Assembly (NCBI GenBank): GCA_963920765.1
Contig: OY987247.1
Location: 8,776,471-8,840,470, forward strand
Length of the DNA stretch: 64,000 bases
Reading direction: 5' to 3'
Source of the DNA: Ulota crispa
Taxonomy: Eukaryota; Streptophyta; Bryopsida; Orthotrichales; Orthotrichaceae
Part shown: in pieces, positions 47,878 to 58,980 of the stretch
How the letters are laid out: the number at the start of each line of letters is the position of its first letter
Numbering within the stretch: position 1 is the first letter of the stretch
Translations under genes and position numbers: made by a program
Notes under the pieces: model-generated
What the model was told of the DNA's origin: nothing
Seen by the model: only the letters and a program-made list of their open reading frames with translations
Databases searched by the model: none

Positions 47878-48250
47878 ATGGTGGGTAAAAAACGTGACCT
47901 TGGCAGCGCTCATCGCGGCTGTCTCTCTCGGTGGGCAGAGTAATTCAGCATCCTAAGCAAAGGTCATCTAGCATTGGAGGCAGTAATCTTAATTATCATT
48001 GCTCCAACGTACACTTTGCTTTGGATGCAACTCAAATTAATCCGTAGAAGCAGATTTTTAAATATGTAATTGTCCCACAGGAATGCCATACGGTATTTTT
48101 TTTTTTTAGCAAACTAGTTCTACGAAGTGGCTGTCAAGCATTCAAAGAACGATCATCTTTCAACGTGCAGCTCATTGTTTGTGCAACACAAAATGCAATA
48201 GAGGTGCAGATTTCACAAACATGCTATTTTAAACACATGGATGAAATTAA
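47878..48250 (+). pseudogene. Secreted small-protein-like fossil, solitary copy
   Basis: It starts ATGGTGGGTAAAAAA like the 55920 copy, but an extra C after the sixth codon shifts the signal-peptide frame. Later segments match the family (NYHCSNVHFALDATQ near 47994-48038, then VCATQNA near 48180). No RWP-RK gene lies beside it; the sequence past about 48350 is unrelated. A TTAA MITE sits directly in front of its start. Confidence 0.45.
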
Positions 48251-48384
48251 GTATGACTGGCAGCAAATGGATGGGACTTGGAGGCAGCAAGCGTTATATT
48301 AGGAAGTGACTCGGTCTCAAATGCAACACTAGTAACCAGCTTCAAGGGTAATAAATATAAGTTCCAATTTCCCATGGGCATATT

Positions 48385-48592
48385 AGATATGGTGTTGAAT
48401 AACTGGCATTTGCTATCAATAAGAAGTTTTAATGTGGGATCTCAAATAGCTCACTAGAATCACATTGATCTATGTTTCAAATTCTTTGTTAATTTCAAAT
48501 GTATTAAAAATGTGAATCCATTCCAATTACAAGAAAAGGACCTTGTATTGTATTGGCTGCAAAGGGCCTTTCATATTTTTGAGGGTTAAGTA
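48385..48592. repeat. Decayed relative of the 29835 MITE
   Basis: GGCATTTGCTATCA..., CTCACTAGAA and TTGTATTGTATTGG with GCAAAGGGC follow the order of 29890-30075, and the segment ends GAGGGTTAAG. The left terminus is missing or unrecognisable. Confidence 0.65.
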
Positions 48593-48711
48593 AAAACATT
48601 ACAACATAGAAGCCTATGTGTATTCCCAAAATGCTGACTACTATATACTTCACACACATTTTTAGGAGCCCAATAAAAGGGAGTTTGCTGTATTCCATTG
48701 TACATGTACAA

Positions 48712-49730
48712 TGGGGTACATGGTGCTTACCAATTGGCTATTTTAGCCATTCAATTTTTTTGGTGAAACATGGAGTATAATTGGAATTTTTTTGTTAAAT
48801 TTATAGCAAGTGTACCAAACTTCAATTCTTGAAAACCAAAACTCCGTTTTTGGTGAATTTCTTTGTAAGAAATTCATGGTTTTACATGATTATTAAAAAA
48901 TCTTGGTGATGAATTTTTGAGATTTGATTCTATGGACATGTAGGAAAAATTCATACTTGCATTTTTCATGCTAAAAAAATCCCCCTAAGTAATAAAAACT
49001 TTATCTACAAAAAATTCAATGAAATGTGATCACTAATAGAAAATTGCGTTGGAACCCACTAAATTATGTAAGGTAGTTTATGTTGAGTTCCATGTTTCAA
49101 ACGCAAAAATTTGTTGAACAACACAAATTTTGCTTTGGAAACATAGAGTTCAACATAAACTACCTTAGTTACATAATTTAGTAGGTTTTAGCATAGTCTT
49201 CTTGTATTGTAATAGACCCAAATTTTGTTAAATAAATATATTTTAGTTTTTTAACTAGCTTTTCATCAAGTAAACAAAACATCATATTGAGAGATTCAAA
49301 CTTAGGTACAATATTTGAGTCAAACAAAAAAATTTCATTTTCATAAACAAACATAAATTTTGCAAAATTTGGGCCTATCACAAGTTTCATTGAATTTTTG
49401 TAGGTAATTTTTTTGTTACTTAAGGGATTTTTTTTAGCATGAAAAATGTGCGTATGAATTTTTCTTACATATTTATGGAGTCAAATCTCAAAAATTCATC
49501 ACCAGTGTTTTTTAGTAAATCATCATGTAAAACCATGAATCTCTTATAGAAAAATTCACTAAAAATGGAGTTTAAGTTTTTAGAAATTGAAATATGGTAT
49601 ACTTGCTTGGAATTGCATAAAGATGCAATGATAATGTTTTTAACAAAAGTATGCCAGTTATACTCCATGTTTCACCAAAAAAATTGTAAGGCTAAAATAG
49701 GCAATTGTTAAGCACCCTACACCCTATTTT
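48712..49730. repeat. Foldback element, family D copy 2, with a nested inverted repeat
   Basis: The left arm (GGTGCTTACCAATTGGCTAT, then CATGGAGTATAATTGG) is the imperfect inverse of the right arm ending AGCACCCTACACCC. At about 49048-49192 a smaller, tighter inverted repeat (ACTAAATTATGTAAGGTAG and its inverse) sits in the centre. It is likely a second element. Confidence 0.75.
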
Positions 49731-49744
49731 ACAGTACTAGTTAA

Positions 49745-51395
49745 TAAAAACACATACATCTTGTTTTACGGGTCAAAAAACTTGCATAATGTAGAGTATA
49801 ATTGGTAATTTTTTATTTTGCAGCACAATTTTGTAATTCTTATGCAAGCATATCATATCTAATTCTAAAAAATCAAAATCTCATTTTTGGTGATTTTCTT
49901 TGTATTAAATTCATGATAATTGTTTGAAAAATATTTATGATGAATTTTTGAGATTTGGTTGCATGGATTTGTGGGAAGCATCCTTATGTAAATCTTCCAT
50001 CCTAATACAAATTAATCACCTAAAGTAACAAAAAAAATGATATAAATACGATATTAATTTTTTTGAAAAATAGAGTACATTTTGGGATTTTCACTATATT
50101 TGCCACTATTATGTACTCCCTTTGTCCCATTATAAAGCTCCAAAATACTTCTCCACAAGGAATTAACTGTACTTTTAGTCATTATGCTAGTGACAAATGC
50201 ATTCTAGAATCAATATAGCACCTACCAAACATGTCCAAAATCTCAAGTTTTTATGTTGTCATTTTGACACCCAAATTCCATGCCAAAAGTATCAAATTTG
50301 TGCATAATTTGTTAAGGCTGCTGGCTCCTCATTATTTTAGTCTTTGTAATAATGACACATGCATTCTAGAATCAATATACCATCTACCAAGTGTGTGCAA
50401 AATCTCCAGCTTTGATTGTTGCCATTTGGGCACCCAAATTCCATGCAAAAGTACCATATTTGTACATGTTGCAAGCTCCTCATTATTGATGATTTAAAGA
50501 TTAGTAGCAACCATGGTACCTCATATGGGCAAGGCCAAGCTTGTTAGGAGAGGAATGCTTTTTAATTGCTTAACTTGCCCCCATGAGATCATTGGACAAG
50601 ACAAACACTTTCTCAGGAATTGAAATTAACAAAAGGGAGTTTTTTAGTGGGACAAGAACTACACCTAATTTGGAGGTTTATATTGGGATAGAGGGAGTAT
50701 ATATTAGCATTTCACTAAAAAACAAGCGTGCATTCTTTTGTACTATAGTGAAGATTTAGTGATTGCCTCCAAGAGATTCAATAATTACAAATTTTGAGCA
50801 GCTATGCCTACATTTATTGATGTAAGATTAAGGTGGAGTACAAAATAGCCCCTCAATTTTTCCCAATTTACCTAGTATGGGGTTTCTACAAGGAATTCAA
50901 TTTAACTTGGTTTGTCCAGATTTTGTAGATTAGAAATTTCTTTATGATAATCAAATTTTTATATTTGACTCATACATTAGGACTAACTTTGTATCTCTAA
51001 GCATGGTGTTATGCTTACTTGGTGAAAAGCTAATTTAAAAACAAAATATACATTTTACAAGATTTGGGCAAACCTTTGGTCACATTGAATTCCTTGTAAA
51101 TCATTTCTTTTTGTTACTTAAGGCAACTCGTATTAGGATGGAAGATGTATGTAAGGATGTCTCCCACATATTCATGTCTCCAAATCTCAAGAATTCATCA
51201 CCAATAATTTTCAATCAATTATCATATAAAACCATGAATTTCTTCTGAAAAAATCACCAAAAAAATCACCAAAAGTAAAAAATTTAATTTTTGGGAGGTG
51301 AATTTTGATATTTCCCCTTGTTTGGGATTGCATAAGAATCCAATATTAGTGATGCAAGACAACAAAATCACTAATTATAATCTATATTATGCAAA
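49745..51395. repeat. Foldback element, family D copy 3, split by a Stowaway
   Basis: The left arm 49745-50040 pairs with the right arm 51110-51395 (for example ACTTGCATAATGTAG against CTATATTATGCAAAG, and CATCCTAATAC against GTATTAGGATG). The middle carries the Stowaway-type element at 50116-50697. No coding capacity. Confidence 0.7.
50116..50697. mobile_element. Stowaway-type (Tc1/mariner) MITE, 582 bp
   Basis: Termini CTCCCTTTGTCCCATTATAA and the inverse of CTCCCTCTATCCCAATATAA are flanked by TA (50114-50115, 50698-50699). This fits the Stowaway consensus of land plants. The interior is a direct duplication of about 158 bp: GCATTCTAGAATCAATATA and ACACCCAAATTCCATGC-like blocks occur near 50200/50273 and again near 50358/50430. 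This makes it longer than usual for the family. Confidence 0.85.
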
Positions 51396-51426
51396 GTTTT
51401 GTAAATGACTGTTTGCAAACTTTGTT

Positions 51427-52340
51427 GTGCTCCACTGTACAAGACACCTCAGTAAGTTTACGTTTGGATGCATTTTGCTGGTCAAAATACTCTATAAAAG
51501 GTAGAGTATTATTTGATTTTTTTGCTTTGCATTATGGTTTTGTAATTCTCATGCAGTCTCAATCAAGCATATCAAATGTTAGTTCCAAAAAATCAAAAAG
51601 CCATTTTTGGTTTTTGGTGAATTGTTTCATATTAAAATTTATAGTTTTATATGAAAATTGATTGAAGAAAGTTGGTGATGAATTTTTGAGATTTGATTGC
51701 ATGGGTATGTAAGGAACATCTATATGTAACTTCATATTAAAACAAATAGCATTAAGGAACAGAAACACGATCTACAAGGAAATCAATGCAAAATCAATGT
51801 GGGGTGTGGTAAGATCAAAATTTGTAAAATAGATATTTCTTTATGAAAATTATATTTTGCTATTTGATTCATATACCATGATTAAGTTAGTACCTTTGAC
51901 TATGAAAATGTGTTTACTTAGCCAAAATTTAGTTAGAATATAAAGATATCTATTTTACAAATTTTGGTCTTATCACACCCCACATTGATTTTGCATTGGT
52001 TTCTTTGTAAATCATGTATTTGTTACTTAATGCTATTTGTTTTAATATAAAAGATACATGTGGATGTTCCTTACATACCCATGTAATCAAATCTCAAAAG
52101 TTCATCACCAACTTCCTTCAATCAATTTTCATGTAAAATTATGAATTTTAATATGAAACAATTCACCAAAAACCAAAAATGGGTTTTTGATTTTTGGAAC
52201 TAACATTTGATATGATTGTCTACTTGTTTGAGACTACACAAGAATTACAAAACCATAATGCAAAGCAAAAATTTCAAATTGTACTTTTAAATAGCAAAGT
52301 GGGTCCAAACATAAACTTAATGGGGATACTGTACAGTACC
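51427..52340. repeat. Foldback element, family D copy 4
   Basis: The outer arms GTACAAGACACCTCAGTAAG and the inverse near 52320 pair. Inner segments (CAATCAAGCATATCAAATG, GATTTGATTGCATGGGTATG) recur inverted at 52060-52220. The central part near 51800-51980 is itself palindromic around ATAGATATTTCTTTATG. Confidence 0.75.
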
Positions 52341-52354
52341 AGTTAGAAAAAGAT

Positions 52355-53205
52355 AGGTAATCACTTGTTTTGCAAGTCAAAGAGCTTGCACTAAACAGAG
52401 TATAGTTGACATTTTCTTGTCTTAGCATCTTAGTTTTGTAATTCTTGTGTAATCTCAATCAAGCATATCAAATAGTAGTTCCAAAAACCTAAATCCCATT
52501 TTTGATGAATTATTTTGTATTAAATTCATGTTTTTACATGATAAATGATTGACAAACATTGGTAATGAACTTTTAAGATTTGATTGCTTGGGCATGTAGG
52601 AAACATTCATACCCAGTTACACACATCTTTTCTTATTACAAACATATCCTAAAGTTTAAAATTCCTTCAATAGCAGTTTTAACATTGGGATGATCATGAC
52701 CAAATTTAGAAAAATAGATATCTCTTTATGGTAATCAGATTTTGGCAATATAAACCTACCATCATGTTCAAAGGTACAAACCTAATCATAATGTATGATT
52801 TAAACAACAAAATCTAATTACCATAAAAAGATATCTATTTTTCTAAATTTGGTCATGATCATCCCAATGTTAAAATTGATATTGAAGGAATTTCAAAACT
52901 TTTGAAGATGTTTGTGAGAAAAAAAGATGCGTATATGGATGTTTCTTACATGCCCAAGCAAACAAATCTTAAAAGTTCATCACCAATGTTTGTCAATCAT
53001 TTATCATGTAAAACCATGAATTTAATACAATTAATTCATCAAAAATGGGATTTAAGTTTTTTGGAGCTAAAAATTGGTATGCTTGATAAGGATTGCACAA
53101 GAATCACAAAACTAGGATGCTAAGACAAGAAAACACCAACTCATACTCTATTTTGTGCAAGCTCTTTGACTTGCAAAATAGGTATTTAATTATCTATATT
53201 TATGA
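52355..53205. repeat. Foldback element, family D copy 5
   Basis: TGCAAGTCAAAGAGCTTGCA at 52370-52390 pairs with TGCAAGCTCTTTGACTTGCA near 53155, and CTTGTCTTAGCATC with GATGCTAAGACAAG. The inner halves (AAATAGATATCTCTTTATGG) are also inverted copies. Copies 2-5 lie end to end over 4.5 kb. Confidence 0.78.
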
Positions 53206-53255
53206 ACGTAATGTACATTTTGGACCCTAAAAAATTGCTCTTCTCAACCTCTAAA

Positions 53256-53565
53256 GTAGGAACATCCATAAGCATCATTTTAAGGGTTTTGAACATGACG
53301 AGTATTAATAAACAACTAGCAAATCATAAGATCCTGTAAGGAACAGAAAAATATTGAGTTTGCACTTTTTAATGTATTATTTGGATACTTTGAGAATAAG
53401 CTGTGAATTTTTAAATAGCAAATTGCCATTGCACCCATAATCAACTCTAAGGTTCCATGTTCACATGTTGTACATCCTTGTAATTACATCTATTCATTTT
53501 CAGAGATTTTCCAAGATTTTAGAGGTGACTGTTATGAGGACAGTAACGGTTATGGGTGTTCCTAC
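53256..53565. mobile_element. MITE family C, copy 2, 310 bp
   Basis: It begins GTAGGAACATCCATAAGCAT and ends with the inverse of GTAGGAACACCCATAACCGT. The interior matches 38451-38762 throughout. It ends only about 60 bases from the conserved 3' flank of the RWP-RK fossil at 53675. Confidence 0.75.
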
Positions 53566-53674
53566 CATAACTGGACAGTGCCTTTGGTTCTCCTTCCTGC
53601 CAGCAACCAAAATGCCTACTTAAGGGGGTTCGTGCTTGTAGGATCCCTCTCTCTCTCTGCTTACCTTCCATTTC

Positions 53675-54565
53675 TCACTCTCTTCGCTTCTGGCTTCCGC
53701 TCACCACTGCCATGGTCCACCATTCATCTCTTCCAGCCTTCAGGACCATGGCGGCTTCCGCTGTGGTCATGTCTCCATGGTCTATCGATCTGTCTTCCAA
53801 GCATTGATACGAGCTCTCACTAGGAACGGTGTTTGTAGTAACTATGGCGTAGCGACTGTCCGCCCGTCTCTTCAGCAAGCGTCGGAGGCGGGCTTTCTCC
53901 TTACGGTTCGGCCAGCGTCCCAACCCCACTTCTTTGCTAGCTTTCTTCAACTTGCTTACAGAAATCCCTAGCGTTGCGATTAGCCCCTTTAGGCTCAAGC
54001 GTGCTTTAGAAGTTAATTCAGCCTCCCTGAAGTGTCGTGTTGGACGAGGAGATTGGAAGGAGTTTACCATTGGCTGGCGATCAGGCTTACACATGAGCAA
54101 GCCGATGTCAATGGTCACTCGAAGAAGGCAATGGAGGAATAGAGCTTGCCAGAGACGCTGAAGCTCTTGTGCTGGCTGCTTGGGACGCTTTGTGACTCCT
54201 TGGCAGTACCTGTCTCTGTACTCTCTCTTTACGACACCGGCTGTAGCAGCATGAGCATTCGCCGAGGCAATGAAGACCGTGAAGATCGTGGCGGTTGTGT
54301 GTGCCGTTGTATGCTGTTCGGGTGGCCCTGGACGGCTGAGGGGACTGTTCATGGTGGCTGAGGCTTCATGTGCATGGCCACGAGAACATGCTTGAAACCC
54401 ATGCATATTCGAACGTCACTGAGCGTCAAAGCCAAGTCCCTTGAGTTTGCTCCATCAAAGTAGGCCAGCACCAAACGCACGATGTGCTTGTATTGATCAA
54501 TCATTTCGAGCAGCAAGACATTTTGCTGCAGGTATGCAACAAAATCTCTCAGCTACTTTTGAACA
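53675..54565 (-). pseudogene. RWP-RK fossil, copy 2 (retains RWPNRK)
   Basis: The downstream frame (54406-53675) carries a good RWP-RK domain: FREAELTSKARLSLKGLIA, LGISVSKLKKASKEVGLG, RWPNRKEKARLRRLL; the RWPNRK motif is at about 53917-53900. Upstream, in another frame, 54552-54400 encodes LRDFVAYLQQNVLLLEMIDQ and SRDLALTLSDVR, matching residues 113-175 of the 31755-32870 protein. That frame is preceded by an in-frame TAG (54555-54553) and runs into TGA near 54350, so a frameshift separates the two parts. Its 3' flank also matches that of copy 1. As drawn it cannot make the whole protein; translation from 54406 could still give a 243-residue protein with an intact domain. Confidence 0.75.
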
Positions 54566-54639
54566 ATTTGCTCTTTGGTCCTGTCCCATGGTGTTCTTTC
54601 TTTTCTGCTTGTGCATATGTATCTCTATCTCAACTGCAG

Positions 54640-55165
54640 AGCACGTTGTGCGGAGGGTGCTGGTAGGCAACGATGGAGGGACTTGGCGTTGATGCTGGGC
54701 GACGTTCGAAGGGCATGTTCTTGTGGCCATGCTCAGGAAGCGCCAGCCACCATCAATTTCCCTATGCTGTCCCAAGCCACCCAAACATCCCATCCGGCAA
54801 GTGACAGACAATCAGCGCGGTCCTGCCTTGGCGGCAGCCGGCATCTTAATGAGAGAGTGTGAAGACGGTACTTTGAAGGAGTCATATAGCGTTCCAAGCA
54901 GTCCGCAGAAGAGCTCATCCTCATCTCCGGGGACGTCGATAGCGTGCTCTGTTCCTGTTTGGCTTTCATGACGCGACTTGGGTAAACTTCTTTTGGTTTT
55001 ATGGTGCACAAGACTTCAAGGAGGCGGATCTGATTTCTAACGCATACTTGAGGCTGAAAGAGAAAATCGTTGTGTTTGGTATTTCAGTGAGTGAGTTCAG
55101 GAAAGCTCACAATAAAATTGGGTTGGGAAGCTTGCTGGAGGCGTAAGGAGGGAGCTCGCCTTTGA
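54640..55165 (+). pseudogene. RWP-RK fossil, copy 3 (decayed)
   Basis: Aligns over its length with copy 2 read from the other strand: GACTTGGC...GACGTTCGAA...TGTTCTTGTGGCCATGC at 54680-54732, then the domain at 55012-55143 (DFKEADLISNAYLRLKEKI, FGISVSEFRKAHNKIGLG). The RWPxRK segment is destroyed: a frameshift moves it to WRRKEGARL followed by TGA at 55163, while the original frame ends at TAA 55144. Its 5' end lies within about 100 bases of the 5' end of copy 2, so the two fossils are head to head. Downstream it faces the small secreted-protein-like gene, as in copy 1. Confidence 0.75.
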
Positions 55166-55569
55166 CACTTGCTTCAGAGATATGTGGGCAGTGGGGATAC
55201 CAATGTTGCAAGAGCCTAGAGCAAAGAGAGCGGAAAGGAAATTTAAGATTAGAAAATCGTGGGAAGCAAACAAAACGTGCAAGTTTTCAGGGTCCCTAGT
55301 GGATGAGTGAGTGTAGGAAGTGTCTTCTTTGTTGTTCCTCTGAGGGTACGCTGGAGAGAGGTGCCCATGATTGCCTTGTGGCACTCTCTGTCTTCAGAAT
55401 TTTGGAAATATACACATGCTTTTGTGTAACATTTTTTGCATCTTTAACAGGCAGTGTTGGGCTTGCGGCTAGTTACCGATGTTGCATCTGAGCACCGAGT
55501 CAGTTCCTAATGCTTGCTGCCTTCAAGTTCGATTCATTTGCTTCTTGTCATACTTATTTTCATCCTTGT

Positions 55570-55920
55570 GTTTTACAAAGCATGTTAAAGAAATCTGCAA
55601 CTACTATGACATTTTGTGTTGCACAAACAACAAGCTGCACGTTTAAATGCGATCCTTCTTGCAATGCTACACAGCCACTGCGTAGAACTTGTATGTATAC
55701 TCAAATACCGTATTGCATTCCTGCTGTGGGTACAATTACATGCTTCGAAATCTGCTTCTAGAGGTTCATTTGAGTTGCATCCAAAGCAAAGGGTACGTTG
55801 GAGCAATGATAGTTACTGCTTCCAAAGCCTGAAGGCCATCGCTTCGGGTGCTGAATTACTCTGCCCACCGAGAGAGACAGCCACGATGAGCGCTGCCAAG
55901 ATCACTTTTTTACCCACCAT
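55570..55920 (-). pseudogene. Small secreted-protein-like gene, best-preserved copy
   Basis: From the ATG at 55920 the first 35 codons begin MVGKK, then the hydrophobic stretch VILAALIVAVSLG, then GQSNSA. This is a textbook signal peptide with a plausible cleavage site after NSA. The frame stops at TAA 55815-55813. One base away the conserved part continues: SSNYHCSNVPFALDATQMN near 55817-55761, with stops after it, and VCATQN with VADFFNM near 55640-55590. All three copies share this layout, so the ancestor was probably a short secreted protein with few cysteines, now frameshifted here. Alternatively a tiny exon plus intron could rejoin the parts. Family unknown. It converges on RWP-RK copy 3. 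Confidence 0.5.
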
Positions 55921-55989
55921 GGTGCCGTACTCACAGTCAGGCTAATTAGATCAGCCAGCAGCCCAGCACGACAACCGGTACCGTCAACA

Positions 55990-57239
55990 TTTGAATGTTA
56001 TCTCTTTGAGGATAATTTATCGTAAACTTCAAAAGATTATATTTTAAGCATCGAAGGAGTTCAAGTTCATCTAGGAAGAACTAAAAATAAGGTTGTGTAC
56101 ATTAGAAAGGCCTCAGTTAGTGGAGATAATGCAAGAATACAGCTCTGTGATCAAGAGTCTAGTTTGTAGATTTTGGTTACGTGAGGTTTGGAAAGTGTTA
56201 GGAAGTACATTTTGGGCTTCTTTTTATAATGTACTAAAGCAATGTTGGGAAGAAACGCTGTTACTCAATAGAGTGTCAATCGGCTGAACATGAGAAAAAG
56301 CTAGCTGAGCTTAGGAAATGCCAGATTCGAAACCGGACAAATAGCTTGTCAAATTGGAAATCAAATCAACTGACGAAGGAAAAAGAACATTTGAACTTTT
56401 ACTCAAGTCCTTTAGAAAAACATTGGATTCTTGTTGAATGGTTGCTTATCATAAATGGTAGCAAATTCCTGTGGTCAAGGACCTATCTAAGACTTTAATT
56501 GTATGCTAATTGAGGCTTCTCTTTGTGGCTAAATAATACTAAATTTTAGTACTTGTAAACTAAGTAGTAAGGATATCTACAAGTGGAGGTGAAGAAATAT
56601 TAAAAAAATTGGAGATTTTGAACCTTTCATTTCAAATATAATGATGTGATGTTGTTCAAGTTGTCATTTTTATTCTCAACTCTATTTGGAAGTTTAAAAA
56701 AATCTTGGTTTTCATATGGTGAAGGACTATGCCAGTTTTTATTTTTGCTAAGACTGTAATCAAAAAAGAATACTTTTGAATTTTAAAAGAACCAAATATT
56801 AACTTTATAATGTGAAATTTTTAGTATCATGAGGATTTAGTGCCAATTTTGATATGCTGGAAATTGACTAATTTACATATTATAAATGGTAACATAGGAA
56901 AAAGGCTAGAAGATTTTTGCCTGCTAGAACTTTTGATGTTATGAAAAAAAAATTCAACACTGTAAGTGCTCGAGAAAAACGGGTCCACTTAAAATTTCTC
57001 CCCATACAATGCAGTAAAGTCATTCCTTGTAGGTTCACAGTTGATTGAATAATGGTAAGTAGTAAAACAATTAATACAGTTAACTAGATGGCTTTGTGGA
57101 CTAGTACAGGCAAGTCTACAATGCACTTGATTAGATGGCTTGATTGAATGGATTCTTATATTGCACTTGCAAGTTTATAATAGAATGTAAATGATCACAT
57201 GGCTTTGTACAATGTACACGCAAGTTTGAGGGTTTCTAA
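55990..57239. other. Intergenic, no gene seen
   Basis: AT-rich. Near 57080-57230 a loose repeat of AGATGGCTTTGTGGACTAG/ATGGCTTTGTACAATG units leads into the old repeat copy that follows. Confidence 0.4.
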
Positions 57240-58001
57240 CTTTTGGTAGATAAGTTTTAGTTTATCTATTAGAGGGGTATATATTAGAGGGGTTTTAAGG
57301 TAAAATTGTGTCCCTACTTTGGAGTTGGTCAATTTCAGTCTTTTGAGTGATAGTGGCTTTTGAATCTAGTTAAGAATTTCCAATATTTCAATTTGGTTTT
57401 TAAGTGGTAAAATTCATGATTCCTTTATTTTCTCATCAAGAAGAAAATCCAAGTTACTCCACCTTGGATTCACAAATTAACTTATGCCATATACCAAGTT
57501 TTGGTGAGAAAAAACCATATTCATGAAATTGGGAATTTGTGAACATTTTGGGCATTAACTAGGTTTAAGTTGACGAACTTAAACTAAGTTCCGACCTTCC
57601 AAGTTTAAGGTGAGACAATTTGGGAATCTTGTTTTCCCAATTTAATGAATATAGTGTTAGAATGACTTCAACAAAACAAGTTTATAAGTTAGGACAACAT
57701 AGAGAGAACCTTTAGCATGGCTAATTTTTTAAATTTTGAACAAGTGACATAGTATGGCCAATATATGAGATATACAAAATCAAGCACTTGTGCAAAGTAC
57801 CATCAATCATTTCTTTATAAAGTTGTACTTGTTGGACAATAGTCATTTAATAGGATTATATAGCTGCATAAAACAACACCTAACATGCGGCACTTTCTTT
57901 TCTCAAAAATTTAGAATAACTAGTACATACACTACACATATTCCTTATTAGTGGTAGAGAAGAATTTTTAGGCTACCATGTCCCCAAACCCAATATTCCT
58001 T

Positions 58002-58319
58002 AGGGAAATTTTCATGGATACCCTTGAAGTTTGCAATATTTACATAGATATCCTTGTTTTTTCAGAAATTACACATATATCCTTGGACCATAATTTTTAG
58101 GTTTTTCTTTGTTGTGCTTGTATTTCCTTCAAGACCAAGGTTGAAGAAGGGAATGTAATGAAAAAAAAAAGCCACGTACGTACAAAAGGAAAAAGAGAAG
58201 TGACATGCACAACAAAATAAGGGCTTAAAAATTTTGGTCCAAGTGTGTGTAAAATTTTGAAAAAGAAGGGGTATCTATGTAGATATTGCAAACTCCACGG
58301 ATATCCATGAAATTTTCCC
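58002..58319. mobile_element. Mutator-type MITE, 318 bp
   Basis: Inverted termini GGGAAATTTTCATGGATACC are followed by further pairing (GTTTGCAATATTTACATAGA). A perfect 9-bp duplication TATTCCTTA flanks the element (57993-58001 and 58320-58328). Nine-base duplications are typical of Mutator-like elements. No transposase. Confidence 0.88.
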
Positions 58320-58749
58320 TATTCCTTATAAGTGCTACAATAAAAAAAACATGCTTTTTGACCACGTTTTTCTATTTTGTACTCCATGATCTTATCATGC
58401 AATATTTGACATTAATTGTCTTGACGACAATGGGAGGCTCCATATTTTTCAAAAACCTCCATTTTTTTCAAAAACCATAGTTTATTCAATTTGCTAAGCA
58501 TTTGTTGCTTTGGCCTTCTTCACAAATCTCAACTTTCAATTCCCTCTATACTGAAAGCAATAATGACAAAAGTCCCATTGTTAATCTTGTTTTTCATGGT
58601 GCATACAATTCAAAAGATTTATTTTCTCAATTCTAACTTTTGAACCACAGTGTGGACTAATGACAAATATCACAATCCCTCAATAGGTACAGTAGAATAC
58701 TTGTTTAATTCAATTTTCACACAAAATCAGCTACTACAGCACTAGTTAA

Positions 58750-58980
58750 CCCTTGAAGGGCCTGAACGGCCTTTGCATCCGTATGTATGACTGTATATAC
58801 AGATGTATTTGAGTTGCTTTGAGAGTTTTTCAATTTTTTTATGCACCCACCAATCCACCATCATACAACCCTTCAATATGTATGATTGCAACACTTAATT
58901 TACAGCTGATTCAAACTTTTGAATATTAATTGCAACTATATTTGATACTGTAGCTCCAAAGCCCAAAGGCCCTTCAAGGG
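58750..58980. mobile_element. TTAA-flanked piggyBac-like MITE, 231 bp
   Basis: TTAA at 58746-58749 and 58981-58984 borders CCCTTGAAGGGCC and its inverse. The host repeat reads continuously at the equivalent place in the 1-2293 arm (CACAAGTTACAGCTTGCTC near 915). There one finds GTTA where this copy has two TTAA with the element between, so that copy is a natural empty site. Confidence 0.88.
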
